Under the pieces are notes generated by a model. The model saw nothing but the letters and a program-made list of their open reading frames with translations. It made no database searches and was not told where the DNA came from. Shown piece after piece: positions 42,131 through 54,712 of a stretch of DNA of 64,000 bases (positions are counted from its first letter, which is position 1; every line of letters begins with the position of its first letter). The translations under genes and the position numbers were made by a program. This DNA comes from Cryptomeria japonica (Eukaryota > Streptophyta > Pinopsida > Cupressales > Cupressaceae): positions 826,268,397-826,332,396 of the forward strand of contig NC_081411.1 in NCBI RefSeq assembly GCF_030272615.1. The letters run 5' to 3'.

Positions 42131-44110
42131 ATGGTTGAAACCTGTTCCCAAAAATCTAGGAGAGAAACTAAAGAGGCTCAAGAGTCCGCAAACATGAGTG
42201 CCTATGAGTATGACAATGATATCTTTTTCAATTTTGATCATACTACATTACCTGACATGGATGCTTATAGAAACATTCCAAATGTTGAGAAGATGGATAA
42301 CACAAACAACAATGACACACACAATGACAATATGGACAACTTTTCCGTACATTCAGCAGAAGTGGAAGACTCCATTATGGATCCCCGTTTCAATCGATTG
42401 GTTGAGGAAATAATGAGGAGAGATAGACAATACTTCTTACAAGTGATGGCACAAAGTGGAGCCAAGATCCCTCATGATTTTGAAATGTCTCAAATAATGG
42501 AACATAGACCTTTGCAACAACCTCACCTCAACATGGATCAAAGGAGGCCTAATAGTGGAGGTAATAGAGGACCACATATGGTGCCTGAATCACCATCATC
42601 TTTGTTTCAAAAACTAGAGGTCCCACATACACATGGTCAAGCATATGATACTCACCTTTGCAGACCATTATGGAAGTCTTATGTAGAAAAGTATACTCAA
42701 TCACATACCAATGCTAAGGATCAACCACCAAAGCAATTGGATATCTGAAGGCATGATCAAAATTTGGACAGAAGGAAACCTCGCGCCAAATTTGGGGGCA
42801 ACACACTAGAACAAATTCATGAAATGCCTATAGAGTATGGTATACATGGACAAAATAGATATTCTATTCCTCATCATGACTCTATACCAAGTGGTCCTTA
42901 TACACAACATCATTATAGACCTCCTCCATATGAACATGTGTATGATCAATATCATCCATATATGCAGTATGCTCCTCCTCCACCTGCTAGTTTAGGCATG
43001 GGATATGGTCCAAGAAGTCGATCTCCACCTAAGAATAGTTTGGAACAACAAATTAAGGATTTACAAAAGAAAATGGAGGACATAAATACACAGAATCCAA
43101 CTTACACAATGAGAGACATATGTCCCTATCCATTTGACAAGAGCATTCCAATGCCTCCTTTTCCTACACATTTCATGAGACCTAAGTTTGATAAGTACAG
43201 AGGCAAAGGAGATCCTAAGGCACATATAAGATAGTTTTTCACAACTTGCTTTGAAGTGGTATCAGAAGAGACATATTTGATGAGATTATTCCCACAAAGC
43301 TTAGGTGATCAAGCTATGGAATGGTTCTCCCAACTTCCACCTGGAATTAAGTCATGGGGTGACTTAGCAGAGGCATTTATCCAACATTTCTCATACAACA
43401 TAGAGACAGACATATCAGTCACTACTTTGTGCAACACCAAGAAAAGGGATGGAGAGTCTTTTTCATCATTTTTATAAAGATGGAGGAATCTAGCCAGCAG
43501 ATGCTCTTGTGAAATTCCACAAAAACAAATGGTAGAGATGTTCACCCAGAATGTCAACAAAGACATTGGTTATGACCTAAGAAAAGCTTGTTTGTCCACC
43601 TTCAAGGATGTCATTGAAAAAGTCTCAGCGATAGAAAAGGTCCTAATTGAACAAGGAGTCATTAAGATATTCAAGGAAAACAAAGATGACTTTAAAGGAA
43701 AAGAAAAGCCAAGGTTTTGGAATAAAAACAAGAACACACTCAATGATGGTGTTCTTGATGCCAATACAGTAAGACCCAAAATCATTTTTTCTAGATGAAG
43801 CTCTATAAACAATCAGGTGAATACTCAAACAACTTCCAAATCACAAAGGAAGTACACTCCATTGGGAGAACCACTAGAGACAGTTTTCAAAAACCTAGTG
43901 GCAAACATGGTAATAAAAATTCCATATTTTCCTCTATATGAGCCGAAGGTGAAACCAAATTGATGGAATGATGATGAGTATTGTGAATTTCATAAGAGCA
44001 AGGGTCATAAAACAGGAAACTGTCATCGACTGAAGAACATCATACAAGATCTCATTGATAGAGGTGACATTGAGATTAAGGGACACTCATCTAATCAAGA
44101 ACATGAGATG
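42131..44110 (+). pseudogene. Gag of element F
   Basis: One frame from MVETCSQKSRRETKE at 42131, with stops at 42746, 43232, 43475, 43796 and about 43960. Order: acidic/Asn-rich N-terminus (NNNDTHNDNMDN); Tyr/Pro-rich stretch (YRPPPYEHVYDQYHPYMQY); short coiled coil (LEQQIKDLQKKMEDI); gag core (FDKYRGKGDPKAHIR, DQAMEWFSQLPPGIKSW, LAEAFIQHFSYNI); zinc-knuckle-like CEFHKSKGHKTGNC near 43980. It would form particles and package RNA. Its core aligns with the gag of element E. Confidence 0.88.
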
Positions 44111-45231
44111 TTTAAGGAACCATTCCCAAAACATGACAAAGGAAAAGCTAAAGCCACAGATGACCAAACCAACTATACCAGAGCATCTTATAACTATGAT
44201 TCAACTATCAATCACATCTCGATGGACAATTATCTCTCTACCATTATCATCAAGGACAAAACGCCTGAGAACTCTACCCAGAGACCCAAGATTGTCCTAA
44301 AAGGCATTGGATCTTCTTCTGAACCTACCTCTGAATGTAATGTCACAACTCGTCGAGGTAAATTCACTTTGCAAGGTGCTCCAGCTAAAAACATAGCTTC
44401 CACACCAACCAAGCCTGAGTATGATCTTGTAGAACAGTTAGGGAAGACACCCACGCTTATCTCAATCCTCGATCTCTTACGCATATCCCTCACACATAAA
44501 GCTATTCTTGACAAAATCTTGAGAGACACTGTTGTTCCTACTGATCTGAACATAGACCAATTTCAAGCCATGGTGGGATACCTTTCCATTCCACACTCCC
44601 TTACATTTACAGAAGCCGATGACGCCTCCGTAAGTCAGCTACATAATGCACCACTACACATTGAAGCCTTCATACACAAACATCGAATAAAACAAGTCTT
44701 GATAGATGGAGAAGCAGGTCTAAACATTTGTACATTGAGCACTATTAAACAATTGGGATATTCAGACAAAGCTATGAATTCTACAAACAAAACTACCATC
44801 AAAGCATATGATGACGAAGAGCGTTCATCCAAAGGCACAGTCACCTTGCCTCTTAGAGTTGGGCCAGTTACAAAGGATGTGGTTTTTCAAGTCCTAGACC
44901 TGGATCTCACATACAATATCTTACTAGGATGTCCTTGGATTCATGAAATGAGGGAAGTCCCATCTACATATCACCAATGCATCAATTTTCCTCACAACGG
45001 AGTTGAAATAACAGTTAATGGTGATCCTAATCCATTCATATACTGAAATAACTTGAGACCAAAAACTGAGATGATCATTCCAAGCAATCGAGAAGCTATT
45101 CCTTCTTCTGCATACATTGATCCTGAATCATTAAAATGTTCGACATCAAAACAAGGTGAGCTTAGAGGCAAATTCCAGGACAAGGTCATGGGTGAATACA
45201 CTTTGAATTAGACCATGTACTTACAACAAGT
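44111..45231 (+). pseudogene. Protease region of element F
   Basis: Same frame as gag. After a linker (KIVLKGIGSSSEPTSEC) the retropepsin-like domain reads VLIDGEAGLNICTLSTIKQL, KGTVTLPLRVGPV and YNILLGCPWIHEMREV. The active-site motif is D-G-E-A instead of the usual D-G-G/A-S, so activity is doubtful. A stop at 45044 is followed in frame up to the insertion point of element G at 45231; the frame resumes at 47972. Confidence 0.85.
45227..45231. repeat. Target-site duplication CAAGT, left copy (element G)
   Basis: CAAGT at 45227-45231 and 47967-47971 flank element G. Leaving out G and one copy restores the reading frame of F. Confidence 0.95.
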
Positions 45232-45684
45232 TGTTGGTGTAAATAAATATTCATTTTGGATATTATTACACTTTACTTAAGTTAACTTAGGATAATGCAT
45301 CTCTTCGTAGTTTGGATTTGAGACACTTAGGGAAATGTGCACATAGGGATAGTGCTTGTAGGAGAAATTCCACCTTTTGTGGTCTTATTTTGCTGTTACA
45401 CTCCACATTCGGTGGGTCATCTACCTCTTGTGGAATATTATATTATTTCTCCTACCTACCCCTAGTATTTCTTACCTACCCTTGTTTCTCATTGAGCCAC
45501 ATGTCATATTTGTGTGCTCATACATCCATATGGCCTTGCCTATATAAGCAGGCCTATATTCATTGTATTGGTGAATCCAGTTGATCATTTTGCATATTGA
45601 TGAGAATACAGTTCTATTCTTGTCATTATATTGTCTCTCTTATTTGTGCTTTCCATTGCCTCTTGATCTTGGCAAAATCCTACA
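45232..45684 (+). repeat. 5' LTR of element G
   Basis: TGTTGGTGTAAATAAATATT...GGCAAAATCCTACA. CCTATATAAGCAGG near 45538 is a likely TATA box. Confidence 0.93.
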
Positions 45685-45697
45685 TGGTATCAGAGCC
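45685..45697 (+). other. Primer-binding site of element G
   Basis: TGGTATCAGAGCC immediately after the LTR; initiator tRNA-Met type. Confidence 0.92.
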
Positions 45698-47566
45698 ATT
45701 AGAGTGCCATTGGTTTGCCAATTGAGAGAATTTTGGGGTTTGCATTTTGGAGTTTTCTATTGCAGGTTATTATTGGAGCTTGTTGGGTCAGATCTGAGGT
45801 CACCATTAGATTGAGGAGGTTCGAGAAAGTAAGAATCACCTTTTATTTCGTCCAAATCCGACATCCGAGGCCAAATCTAGAGCCGTTTGAAGGTGGAGGG
45901 TGGTGACTTGTCTTGATAGCGATATGCAATTTTGGAGCATTTTTGGTCAAACCCGTCATCGCCATTACGCTCAGAAGGCCCAAAAACCCCAAGATCGACT
46001 ATCAATTCATTGAAATCGGCCTCCATTACCCCGAGTTGAAAAATTCTCTCCTCCCAGCCCCCCGTACGGACCTGCAGGTATAGGTTTGAAAATATTTTTT
46101 TAATTTTTCCATTTTTTTAAAATTATTTTCAGAAATTTGAATAATAAAAAATAAAAATTAAATATTGGGGGGGCGTTTTTTTTGTTTTTTCATTTTTTGA
46201 AGACATCGAAAAAAAAATTTAAAAAAGCGGGGGGGGGGGGGGGGGGGTCTTTATTGGCTCGCAGGTGTACCTACAGGTATCGCAGGCAACTTGCAGCCTG
46301 CAGGTGTACCTGCGGTGATTGCAGGCCACCTGCGGCCCACAGGTAGTCCCTGCATGTACCGCAAGCTACTTGTGGGTAGGTTTTTTTTTTTTCATTTTTT
46401 TAATAAATTTTTTTAATTTTTTAAAAAATTGTTTTTTTAATAATTAAAAAAAAACAAACTTTTTTTTCTTATTTATTTTAAATAAGTTTTTTTAATAATT
46501 AAAAAAAAAACTTTTTTATAAATGTTTTTTTTCTTTAATAAATTTTTATTAAAGTTTTTTTGATTTCATTTGACTATCGTCTTTTTTGTTTTTTCTTTAT
46601 TTTTTAATAAAGTTTTTTTTGCATGGCATAATAATTGTTTTTATTTAGATTTTTAAAATCTTTTAAAAACACAAACATCATTTAATAAGTCAAATTGGGA
46701 ACACTTTTTTTCTTGTCACTTCACACCTGTCTTGCAGTGCTTCCAACCGACAGTCAAGGGGGGGGGTTGATTTGCTCCTTTATATCTCTTGGCCACATCC
46801 CAATCGGAGGCTTCTTTTTTGCAGTATTCTACAGGGCTTCTTGGTGGCATCATCTTCATGTTTCCAGATTTGCACTATCATGTTGTATGCTCTTGCATGA
46901 GCAATGTTGTACTCGCACTATCATAAAGTGCCACACCTCTTTGTATCTTGTCATTGTTGACATATTTCATGTAATCCTCTTGTATACATACATTAGGAAT
47001 ATCTTGTGAGACTTGGTGCATGGCTCTAGTTGAGACTTAGATTGTACACATTTGTGCATGGCTCCTGTGAGACTTGGATTGTACCACTATTTCTACTATT
47101 TTTGAGTATCCAGATGATGCTCACAATAGGTTGTCTCCATGCCTGATCTTCATTTTGTTGCAGCGAGTGATTCATCGTCATCGACTTGGTACTTGGTTTT
47201 GTCACACTTTGACATTATTGGTGTAGCATTGGCTCTCTTTCTTCCTTATGGGGAGGTATTTTGGTCATCATCATTGGACCATCTTTGCAAGAGATTTGAC
47301 ATTGACGGGGGGCTTCATGGTCTCTTCTTCTCTCTTATGGGGGGGACATAGTTTGTTCTTCTCATTCATCATTGACAACATTGTGTGCTTTCATCATCTC
47401 TCTTTTGGGGGAGGGTTTTTTCCCATTGGGTTTTTCTCTCTTTCCCCGCTTTATGGGAGATTGCATTTGCATTTGTACATGGGTACCTAACATGGCCTCA
47501 TAGCTGGGACCCATCTTGCATTGCTTAGTTGCATTGTTGACTTGAGTCTTCATTCCCCTAAGTTTC
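45698..47566 (+). other. Non-coding interior of element G
   Basis: No gene. It has a T/A homopolymer-rich middle, a G19 run at 46229-46247, and a CCTGCAGGT-type palindromic cluster at 46068-46375. Short ORFs here lack any domain. Confidence 0.8.
46068..46375. repeat. Interrupted CAGGTNNNCCTGC-type repeat cluster in G
   Basis: CCTGCAGGTAT, CGCAGGTGTACCTACAGG, TGCAGCCTGCAGGTGTACC, TGCAGGCCACCTGCGG and CCACAGGTAGTCCCTGC form a run of small inverted repeats on both sides of the G19 run. Confidence 0.65.
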
Positions 47567-47579
47567 ACTTAAGGGGGGG
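47567..47579 (+). other. Polypurine tract of element G
   Basis: ACTTAAGGGGGGG directly before the 3' LTR. Confidence 0.85.
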
Positions 47580-47966
47580 TGTTGGTGTAAATAAATATTC
47601 ATTTTGGATATTATTACATTTTACTTAAGTTAACTTAGGATAATGCATCTCTTCGTAGTTTGGATTTGAGACACTTAGGGAAATGTGCACATAGGGATAG
47701 TGCTTGTAGGAGAAATTCCACCTTTTGTGGTCTTATTTTGCTGTTACACTCCACATTCGGTGGGTCATCCACCTCTTGTGGAATATTATATTATTTCTCC
47801 TACCTACCCCTAGTATTTCTTACCTACCCTTGTTTCTCATTGAGCCACATGTCATATTTGTGTGCTCATACATCCATATGGCCTTGCCTATATAAGCAGG
47901 CCTATATTCATTGTATTGGTGAATCCAGTTGATCATTTTGCCTCTTGATCTTGGCAAAATCCTACA
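47580..47966 (+). repeat. 3' LTR of element G, with a 66-bp deletion
   Basis: Identical to the 5' LTR apart from two or three bases and loss of 66 bp between two TTGC copies (TTTTGC|ATATT ... CATTGC|CTCTT), which looks like a microhomology deletion. Confidence 0.9.
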
Positions 47967-47971
47967 CAAGT

Positions 47972-49232
47972 CATGAATTCACCAAAAGAATATGGATGAC
48001 CACATCCTACTAAGCGAGTATCTATCATTACACTTAAATGGGATCCTACAATCTTCCAAAAATAGGGTGAAGTGGAAAAAGAGGACTTATACAAAATGCT
48101 TTACAAAGACCTTGAAAATGGTACACAAGATCACATTAGCATACCATGTGAGAAATATGGCAAAGGGTTCAAGATCCTACAAAAATTTGGGTATGATGAC
48201 AAAAGCCCTCTTGGCTTAAGAAAGGAAGGCATCATTGAACCTTTACAACCTGAATTGACATTCAAAAAGGAGCGCTCGAAAGGACTTGGTTTTATGACTT
48301 CCAAGGTCAACACTCAAAAGAGAGAAGAAGCATTACAAATCAAAGCTGCCAAAATTCAACAAGAGAATCGCTATTCCACAGACTCCAATGAGTGGGAATG
48401 GGATTCAAACAAATCTTCCAGTAACTATGAGCTTGCTGAGACATTTAGAGAACCAGGTGAACCCACAGAAGAAGAGGAATTTCATAGAAAATTCAAAGTT
48501 GGTCAAGAAACAACTCCGAATGATCCCATACAGTCCTTGCCTCTAAGTTTTAGGTCGAAATCACATAGAATGAGAACACCTATCCTAGAATGTGCTACTA
48601 GTAATGACAATTTGGATTCGTTCATGATCGAGACTGATGAGGAGAGTGCTAATGATGACCTCGATGATTACCTTGACATACCTGAATATAACTACATCTT
48701 CACTCTTAACCCCGCTAACTTCAAAGACATCAAAGCCCTTCCCCTTGTTCACCACCAACTTATCAACTGGGACCATGAAGGACATGCACAGTTTGACACA
48801 TTCCAAAATGATGAAGCTTTTATTGACTATCTTGGCATATGAGATGATCTTCCCCCTAGGGACCATAAAGTGGGATACACTATAGAACTCAACAGCGTGG
48901 CATATTTTGGTGAGGGTGTCGGGCCTTCCAGTGCAAAAATATAAAAAACAAAAAAAAATCAAGAGTCTTATGGTGAAAACCACATTGTGGCGCTGTTTGA
49001 CCCCAAAAAAGTAAAAAGAAAGGACGTATCTGAGGGCAAAAACCTCTCTATGGCACCCGAAGATGGAAGGCTCGACATTCTCCCAGCATCATATGAGGAA
49101 AAGTCATCCATGTTGGTAGAGGAGACTATCAAAACAAACATTGTTATAGAAGAAGTTCCACACAACATATTCCTGGCTCAATCTTTGATAGAGGCAAAAA
49201 AGTCAAAGTTCATAAGTTTCTTCATAGAATGA
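47972..49232 (+). pseudogene. Protease-RT linker of element F with G-patch-like segment
   Basis: The F frame resumes after element G with stops at 47994 and 48063, then a 256-codon open stretch from 48072. Near 48156-48300 it reads GKGFKILQKFGYDD, LGLRKEGIIEPLQPE and RSKGLGF, the glycine/aromatic pattern of a G-patch (D111) domain. Such domains bind nucleic acid and occur beside the protease or RT in some retroelements. Acidic sequence follows (EESANDDLDDYLDIPEYNY). From 48987 a basic/acidic stretch leads to RT. The G-patch call is by eye. Confidence 0.65.
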
Positions 49233-50490
49233 CAAATCAATTTTGCATGGTCATATGCTGATATGCCTGGATTGGATCTGGATTTAGTAATGCATCTTTT
49301 GATAGTTAAACTGGGGGCAAAACCAGTGAAATAGAAATTAAGAAAGATGCATCCACAAGTGGCATTATTAGTCAAAGAAAAGCTAGAGAAATTATTGGAT
49401 GTCGGATTCATACGCCCAATTGATTATCCTGAATGGATCTTCAACTTAGTGCCTGTCAATAAACTAGATCGTAGCATCAGAATATGTACAGATTTCAAAG
49501 ACATCAATAAATCTTGTCCTAAGGATGACTTTCCATTACCAAATATTGACTTGATTGTCAATCTCACAGTAGGTCATGCGATGTTATCTTTGATGGATGG
49601 ATTCTCTGGTTATAATCAAATAAAAATCATATCCGAGGATCAGCACAAAACAACATTTACTTGTCCTTGGGGAACCTTCTGCTGGAATGTCATGCCCTTC
49701 GGGCTAAAAATGTAGGTGCTACATATCAAAGAGCCATGACTACTATCTTTCATGATCTCATGCACGTGACTGTGGAAGATTTTGTTGACGACCTCTTGGG
49801 AAAATTAATAGACAGAAATACACATTTGGACATACTTTCAGTCGTCTTTGATTGGTTGGAAAAGTATAAAGTAAGATTAAACCCTAAGAAATGTGTCTTT
49901 GGAGTAACCTCTAGGAAGCTCCTGGGATTCACTGTCTCAAAAGGAGGAATTGAAGCCGATCCAACAAAATTCAAGGACATCTTAGAGATGAAACCCCCAA
50001 GAAATATCAATCAACTTCGATCTTTGCAAGGGAGACTTCAGTCCATATGAAGATTCATAGCACAACTTGCAGATAAATGTAATCCTTTTCAACACTTGCT
50101 ACATAAAAACATCAAATTCAAATGGGATGATAATTGTCAACAAGCTTTCTAAGCACTCAAAGATTATCTTTTGAATGTGCCATTATTGATGCCACTAGTT
50201 CCAGATCAACCTTTATTACTATACATATTAGCTACTTCAACAGCATTGGGGGCACTCTTAGCACAACAGGTTGTTGAGGGCAAAGAAAAGGCAGTATACT
50301 ATATTAGTCGTACATTGGTGGGATATGAGCTAAATTACACACCAATTGAGCATGCATGTCTCACAGTGGTCTTTGCTTCACACAAATTATGACATTACAT
50401 GCTAACTCATAAAACTAAGTTGGTTGCAAGGATCGATCCATTGGCATATCTTCTCAATAAAGAATGCTTACTGGGTGACTCACCAAATGG
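49233..50490 (+). pseudogene. Reverse transcriptase and first RNase H of element F
   Basis: RT blocks: KEKLEKLLDVGFIRPIDYPEW, with NLVPVNK, RICTDFKDINKSCPKDDFPL, SLMDGFSGYNQI, MPFGLK and, after a one-base frameshift near 49710 in an A run, NVGATYQRAM, FVDDLL (49781-49798, the catalytic Asp pair) and LNPKKCVFGV. RNase H-type blocks follow (LLYILATSTALGALLAQ, AVYYISRTLVGYELNYTPIE). In-frame stops at 50048, 50150 and 50390 appear where the family has no stop. It would copy element RNA to DNA in particles. Confidence 0.92.
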
Positions 50491-51144
50491 GTGATGCTCC
50501 TAAGTGAATTCGACATTGAGTATGTGGACAGAAATGGAATAAAAGGACAAGCTATCACAGATCAATTAGCAGATGCTCCCATGATAGATGATGTCCCTCT
50601 AACTTTGGAATTTCCAAATGAATCCATTTTAACAATGTCACATGCAAAGCCTTGGCAACTATACTTTGACGGTTCATACACACAGCATGGGGCAAGAGCT
50701 GACATTCTCTTCATAACTCCTCAGGGGGATTCTATACCAAAATCTTATAGATTATCATTTCCCTGCACTAATAATATAACAGAATATGAGGCATTAACAA
50801 CTGGATTATGGATTGCAGTTCAGTGGAAGATCCAGGAACTTCAGGTTTTTGGGGACTCACAACTTGTAATCCATCAAACAACTGATGACTACCAAACAAA
50901 GGATGAGAAATTAATGCCTTACAAAAGAATGGTGGATGACCTGAAACAACATTTTATGAAGTTAGACTTTGAGCAGATACCAAGAGAGCAGAATCGAGCC
51001 ATGGATGCCATGGCTACAATTGCTTCACTAATCGATCTACCACCAAATGAGACCCGCTATGAGTTCTTGGTGGATAACCTTTTGGTTCCCTCATATGAGA
51101 TCATTCCTACTGAGATGATATGTGTCGTCAGTCTTGACTCCTAG
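50491..51144 (+). pseudogene. Second (archaeal-type) RNase H of element F
   Basis: Open for 217 codons. Catalytic-type residues are in LYFDGSYTQHGARADI, TNNITEYEALTTGL and LQVFGDSQLVIHQ, the D-E-D set of the extra RNase H found in Tat-lineage gypsy elements. It comes after the degraded first RNase H, as expected. It would remove template RNA during replication. The domain itself looks intact, but the polyprotein around it is broken. Confidence 0.88.
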
Positions 51145-52401
51145 TTATATGGTTCCATTTTTACATACCTTCACGACAATACCCTTCCTCCTGACCTATT
51201 CAATAATCAACGTCGCACTTTCATTTGTCAATCTTCCCGATATGTCATTTTAGCTAATATCCTATACCATCAAGGTCTAGATGGCACTCTTCTTAGATGT
51301 TTAGAAAGAGACGAAGCTCAGATTGCACTACGTGAAGTACATGAAGGGATATGTGGTCCACATTCTAGTGGTCCTACCTTAGCCAAGAAACTCATTAGGA
51401 CTGGATATTATTGGCCCAATATGGAAAAAGACTCATATTAGTTTGTCAAGAAATGTAAGTAGTGTCAACTTCATGGAGACCTAATTCATGTGCCAGCACA
51501 AGAACTTCAACCAATTGTGACTCCTTGGCCCTTTTGTTAGTGGGGACTCAATCTCATAGGCAAGATTCACCCTCCTTCTTCCAACGGTCATGAATTCATT
51601 ACCACTGCCACAAAGTATTTCACAAAATGGATCGAAGCCATGCCTCTCATGTAAGTCACTGGAAAACAAATTTCTACATTCATTCTCAGCCATATCATCT
51701 GTCGATACGGTATTCCTGTTTCCATCATCACCGATAACGGGCATCCCTTCAAAAATTAGGATGTTCGTGAACTCTATGACCACTTCCATATTACTCATCA
51801 TTTCTCCACACCTTATTACCCCCAAGGTAACTGTCAAGTCGAGGCATCTAATAAAACAATCCTTAAAATCTTAATAAAGATAGTTGACGATGCTGGCCAT
51901 AATTGGCATATCCAACTTAATCCCGCCTTTTGGGCCTACCGCACAAGTGTTTGTACACGTACAGGAGCTACACCCTATTCACTTGTTTACGGCATTGAAG
52001 CTATCTTGCCTATTGAGGTCAAGTTACCCTCCTTACGAGTCTCTTTGCAAAACATTATCAGTGATGAAGACTACAGGGTCTCTTGCTTACAAGAACTTGA
52101 ACTATTGGATGAACGAAGACAAACTTCTTTTAATCATCTCAAGGCTTATCAACAACGAATGAGTCGTAGCTACAATCATAAAGTCAAGCCTCACACATTT
52201 GAGGTAGGTGATTTGGTTCTCAGAGAAAACCCTAAAAATCAGCAAGACAGAGAGAAGAAGGGTAAGTTCGAACCAAACTAGCTTGGTCCTTACATCATCA
52301 CAGCAACATATGGATCTGGTGCATATCAGCTCTCAACCATAGAGGGTGAACCTTTGGAGGATCCTATCAACAACATGCACCTTCACAAGTTTTACACATA
52401 G
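51145..52401 (+). pseudogene. Integrase of element F
   Basis: Same frame as the second RNase H. HHCC zinc finger: VHEGICGPHSS, YYWPNMEKD, KKCK-stop-CQLHG. Core: WGLNLIGKI, where the first catalytic Asp of the family is Asn (AAT at 51550-51552), then VSIITDNGHPF and NCQVEASNKTI with the second Asp and the Glu kept. C-terminal domain: YNHKVKPHTFEVGDLVLR and LGPYIITATYGSGAYQL. It would insert the DNA copy into the genome. The Asn change and five stops make it inactive. Confidence 0.92.
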
Positions 52402-54126
52402 CTCTTCATAGTATCCTGATTCAAAAATACAAAAAAAAAAAAAAAAAAAAAAATACAAAAAAATCATAAAACATAAAAAAATCGTTACTTGGTGAAAGCC
52501 TGGCAAATAGGTGCCTTGCGACACAAAAAAAAATAAAAATTGAAAAACAAAAAAACATTTCATCCAACAATGAAAACCACTTCGGTGGCACCCTGGGCAA
52601 GTACCATGGTGAAAAATGGGTCACCGGTGCCATGCGTAGAGACATTGCTCCTCCCTCCTTCAGGATTCACTTTCATCTTTTCACTTTGCACATACTCACA
52701 ACCTCTTCATTCATAATAAATTTTACCCATTCCCATCATGGCTTGTTATTGATCTACCTAAGATTGGTTAGCCATTCATAATAACCCCCTCTTTTCACCG
52801 CTTTCCATCAATAATAAATCAGCTCCTATCTGTGGCTAAGGCAAATCTTACGTCTAGTAATGGGTGTGGAACTGAGAGCATCACATGTTCTGAGGAGTAC
52901 TGTTTCTTCCAATCTTCTTTAGTCTATCCATGCAAAATCCACAATAAAGCAACATTTGCATCGCCAATCCGCAATAAAGTTCCATCTTCTCCATAATGGA
53001 TTCAGTCAGTTTAAGATGAGACACAGCAACTACAATGGGCTTCAACAAATCAAATCTTTCAACAGACTTAGACAACATTATGGTTTAGTGCTATCTATCC
53101 TTTTGTGAAAGTAAACATTGTGACCACAATCAAATAAGACTTATACAAGTGACAAGAGACACTAAACTTGAGGACTACAGTGGATGTTGGTGTCAAGTCT
53201 TGGTTTTCTTTTGATTTTATCTTTTGGTGACATGTCTTTTAGCTTTTCCGAGATGTCTCTGACTAGAAATTCTATCTCCAGGATGTCTTTGACTAGAAAG
53301 GCGAGGATGGGGTATCGTCACCTATTTTTCTTTTGTTGTCTATAGATTGTCTCTTAGTAATGCTATGACTTGTCCAAGGATATGAGGACATTGTGAGTCT
53401 AGTGTGAACTGGGGCATTCCTTGTTTGTGATTGTCTTATCTCCATGCAAATTGGTACAATGATTTTCTGGGTCAAACATATGCCTAGATTGTCATAACCT
53501 ACTTGCCATAATAAAGCTCAATAATGATATCGCACAAGAAGCTCTTTCACTTTCATATCTTCTACCTTCCATCCCCCTTTCTTGATTGACCTCCATCGTC
53601 CTTCTTGAGTCTGTGTATCCTACTATCACATGACTGAGTAAATGACAAACCAAAAACATTTGCATCTCATGTAGTTTGCACCTGCATTACCACATATTAG
53701 CATTTCATACATACATATAGATATCACAATTGCATCACATCTTGCACACAACACATGTTAGCACATTTTACATTCTCATAATTTGCATTATCATATTCAT
53801 CTGCATTGCATACATTCACATTTGCATTTGCATAACATATTAAAAATATAAAAGAACAAAAATATTTCATTACATCATGTACATATTTGTATCTACAACA
53901 TAAGCATCACATAGAAACATACAACATAAGCATCACATAGAAGCATATATCATAAGCATCACATAGGTACACATGCATATAGTTGCCGCAAAGATGAATC
54001 ATCTCATATATATAATCATAAGTGTCATAATACAATTATGTCAAAATCATATGGCTACAATCACCCGAAGGTGTCTACATCATCATACAAATGGTACAAA
54101 AGTGATACATAGGGAGCCCTCTAAGG
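52402..54126 (+). other. 3' non-coding region of F between integrase and the antisense gene
   Basis: 1.7 kb without a gene. It has a poly-A stretch at about 52431-52453, and CA/CAT-rich sequence ending in three ~29-bp tandem units (CATAAGCATCACATAG) at about 53895-53965. Confidence 0.65.
53895..53965. repeat. ~29-bp tandem repeat, 3 units
   Basis: CATAAGCATCACATAGAA recurs three times with small changes. Confidence 0.85.
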
Positions 54127-54624
54127 CTATGATGAACTCCCTCCCTCGAAGACGCCTGGCCTCGATGAAGTCTGAGCCCTAGAAGGACCTGCCTTAGGAT
54201 CATCTCTCCTGTCCCCTCTATTTGGTGGTGGTGGAGGACCCATGACCCCATCGCTAGATGCCTGTCTCCTCTGACTCCCTACAGTGGTCATCGTTGTCCG
54301 CGATGGTCTGCAGAAGCTCCCAGCCCTCTGATCTGGTGGCACTGCCTTATAGTATAGGTCTCGCCAGTAACCTATCTCCTCCCCTACCCGTAGAACATAG
54401 GTGTATCCAGCCTTTGTGTCCTCTACCACCTGCCTCCAAACCCTCAGTGTTGTCTCAGCCTCAGTATACCGCTGAATAGCCTGATCTCGCTCCCGCTTAG
54501 TGTCCCTGAGCTGTCTCTTGAGTTGATCCCTCTCCCTCTCCAAATCTTGGATCTCATCTGCCTATCCCTAGCAGATCTCCCTTAGCTCTAATAGCTCATC
54601 CTCCTCCTCTGTGGCCCCTTGGAC

Positions 54625-54712
54625 CAGTGGCTCTACTTGTGGCTGCCCCTGTACTAGTGCCTGTGCCTATGCCTATGCCTATACCTATCCCTGTCCCTAC
54701 ACCTATCTAGGA
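54625..54712. repeat. CTATGC/CCTGTG short tandem run in the PMD gene
   Basis: Six-base units (CCTATG, CCTATA, CCCTGT) repeat within the linker-coding part of the antisense gene. Confidence 0.7.

Larger units (their letters stand above)
45232..47966 (+). mobile_element. Element G: short non-coding LTR retrotransposon (TRIM/LARD-like)
   Basis: 2735 bp: 453-bp 5' LTR, tRNA-Met PBS, about 1.9 kb of non-coding interior, polypurine tract, 387-bp 3' LTR and a perfect duplication. No gag or pol is present, so it depends on helper proteins. LTRs differ at only two or three aligned bases, apart from one deletion, so it is the youngest insertion in the window. The identical 90-residue ORF in both LTRs is incidental. 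Confidence 0.93.

Noticed and set aside
46229-46247. G19 run as a biological quadruplex element
   Set aside because: A single homopolymer in a young element could equally be polymerase slippage or an assembly artefact, so no function is claimed.
45312-47932. Two identical 90-residue ORFs
   Set aside because: They lie in the two LTRs of element G and are identical because the LTRs are.
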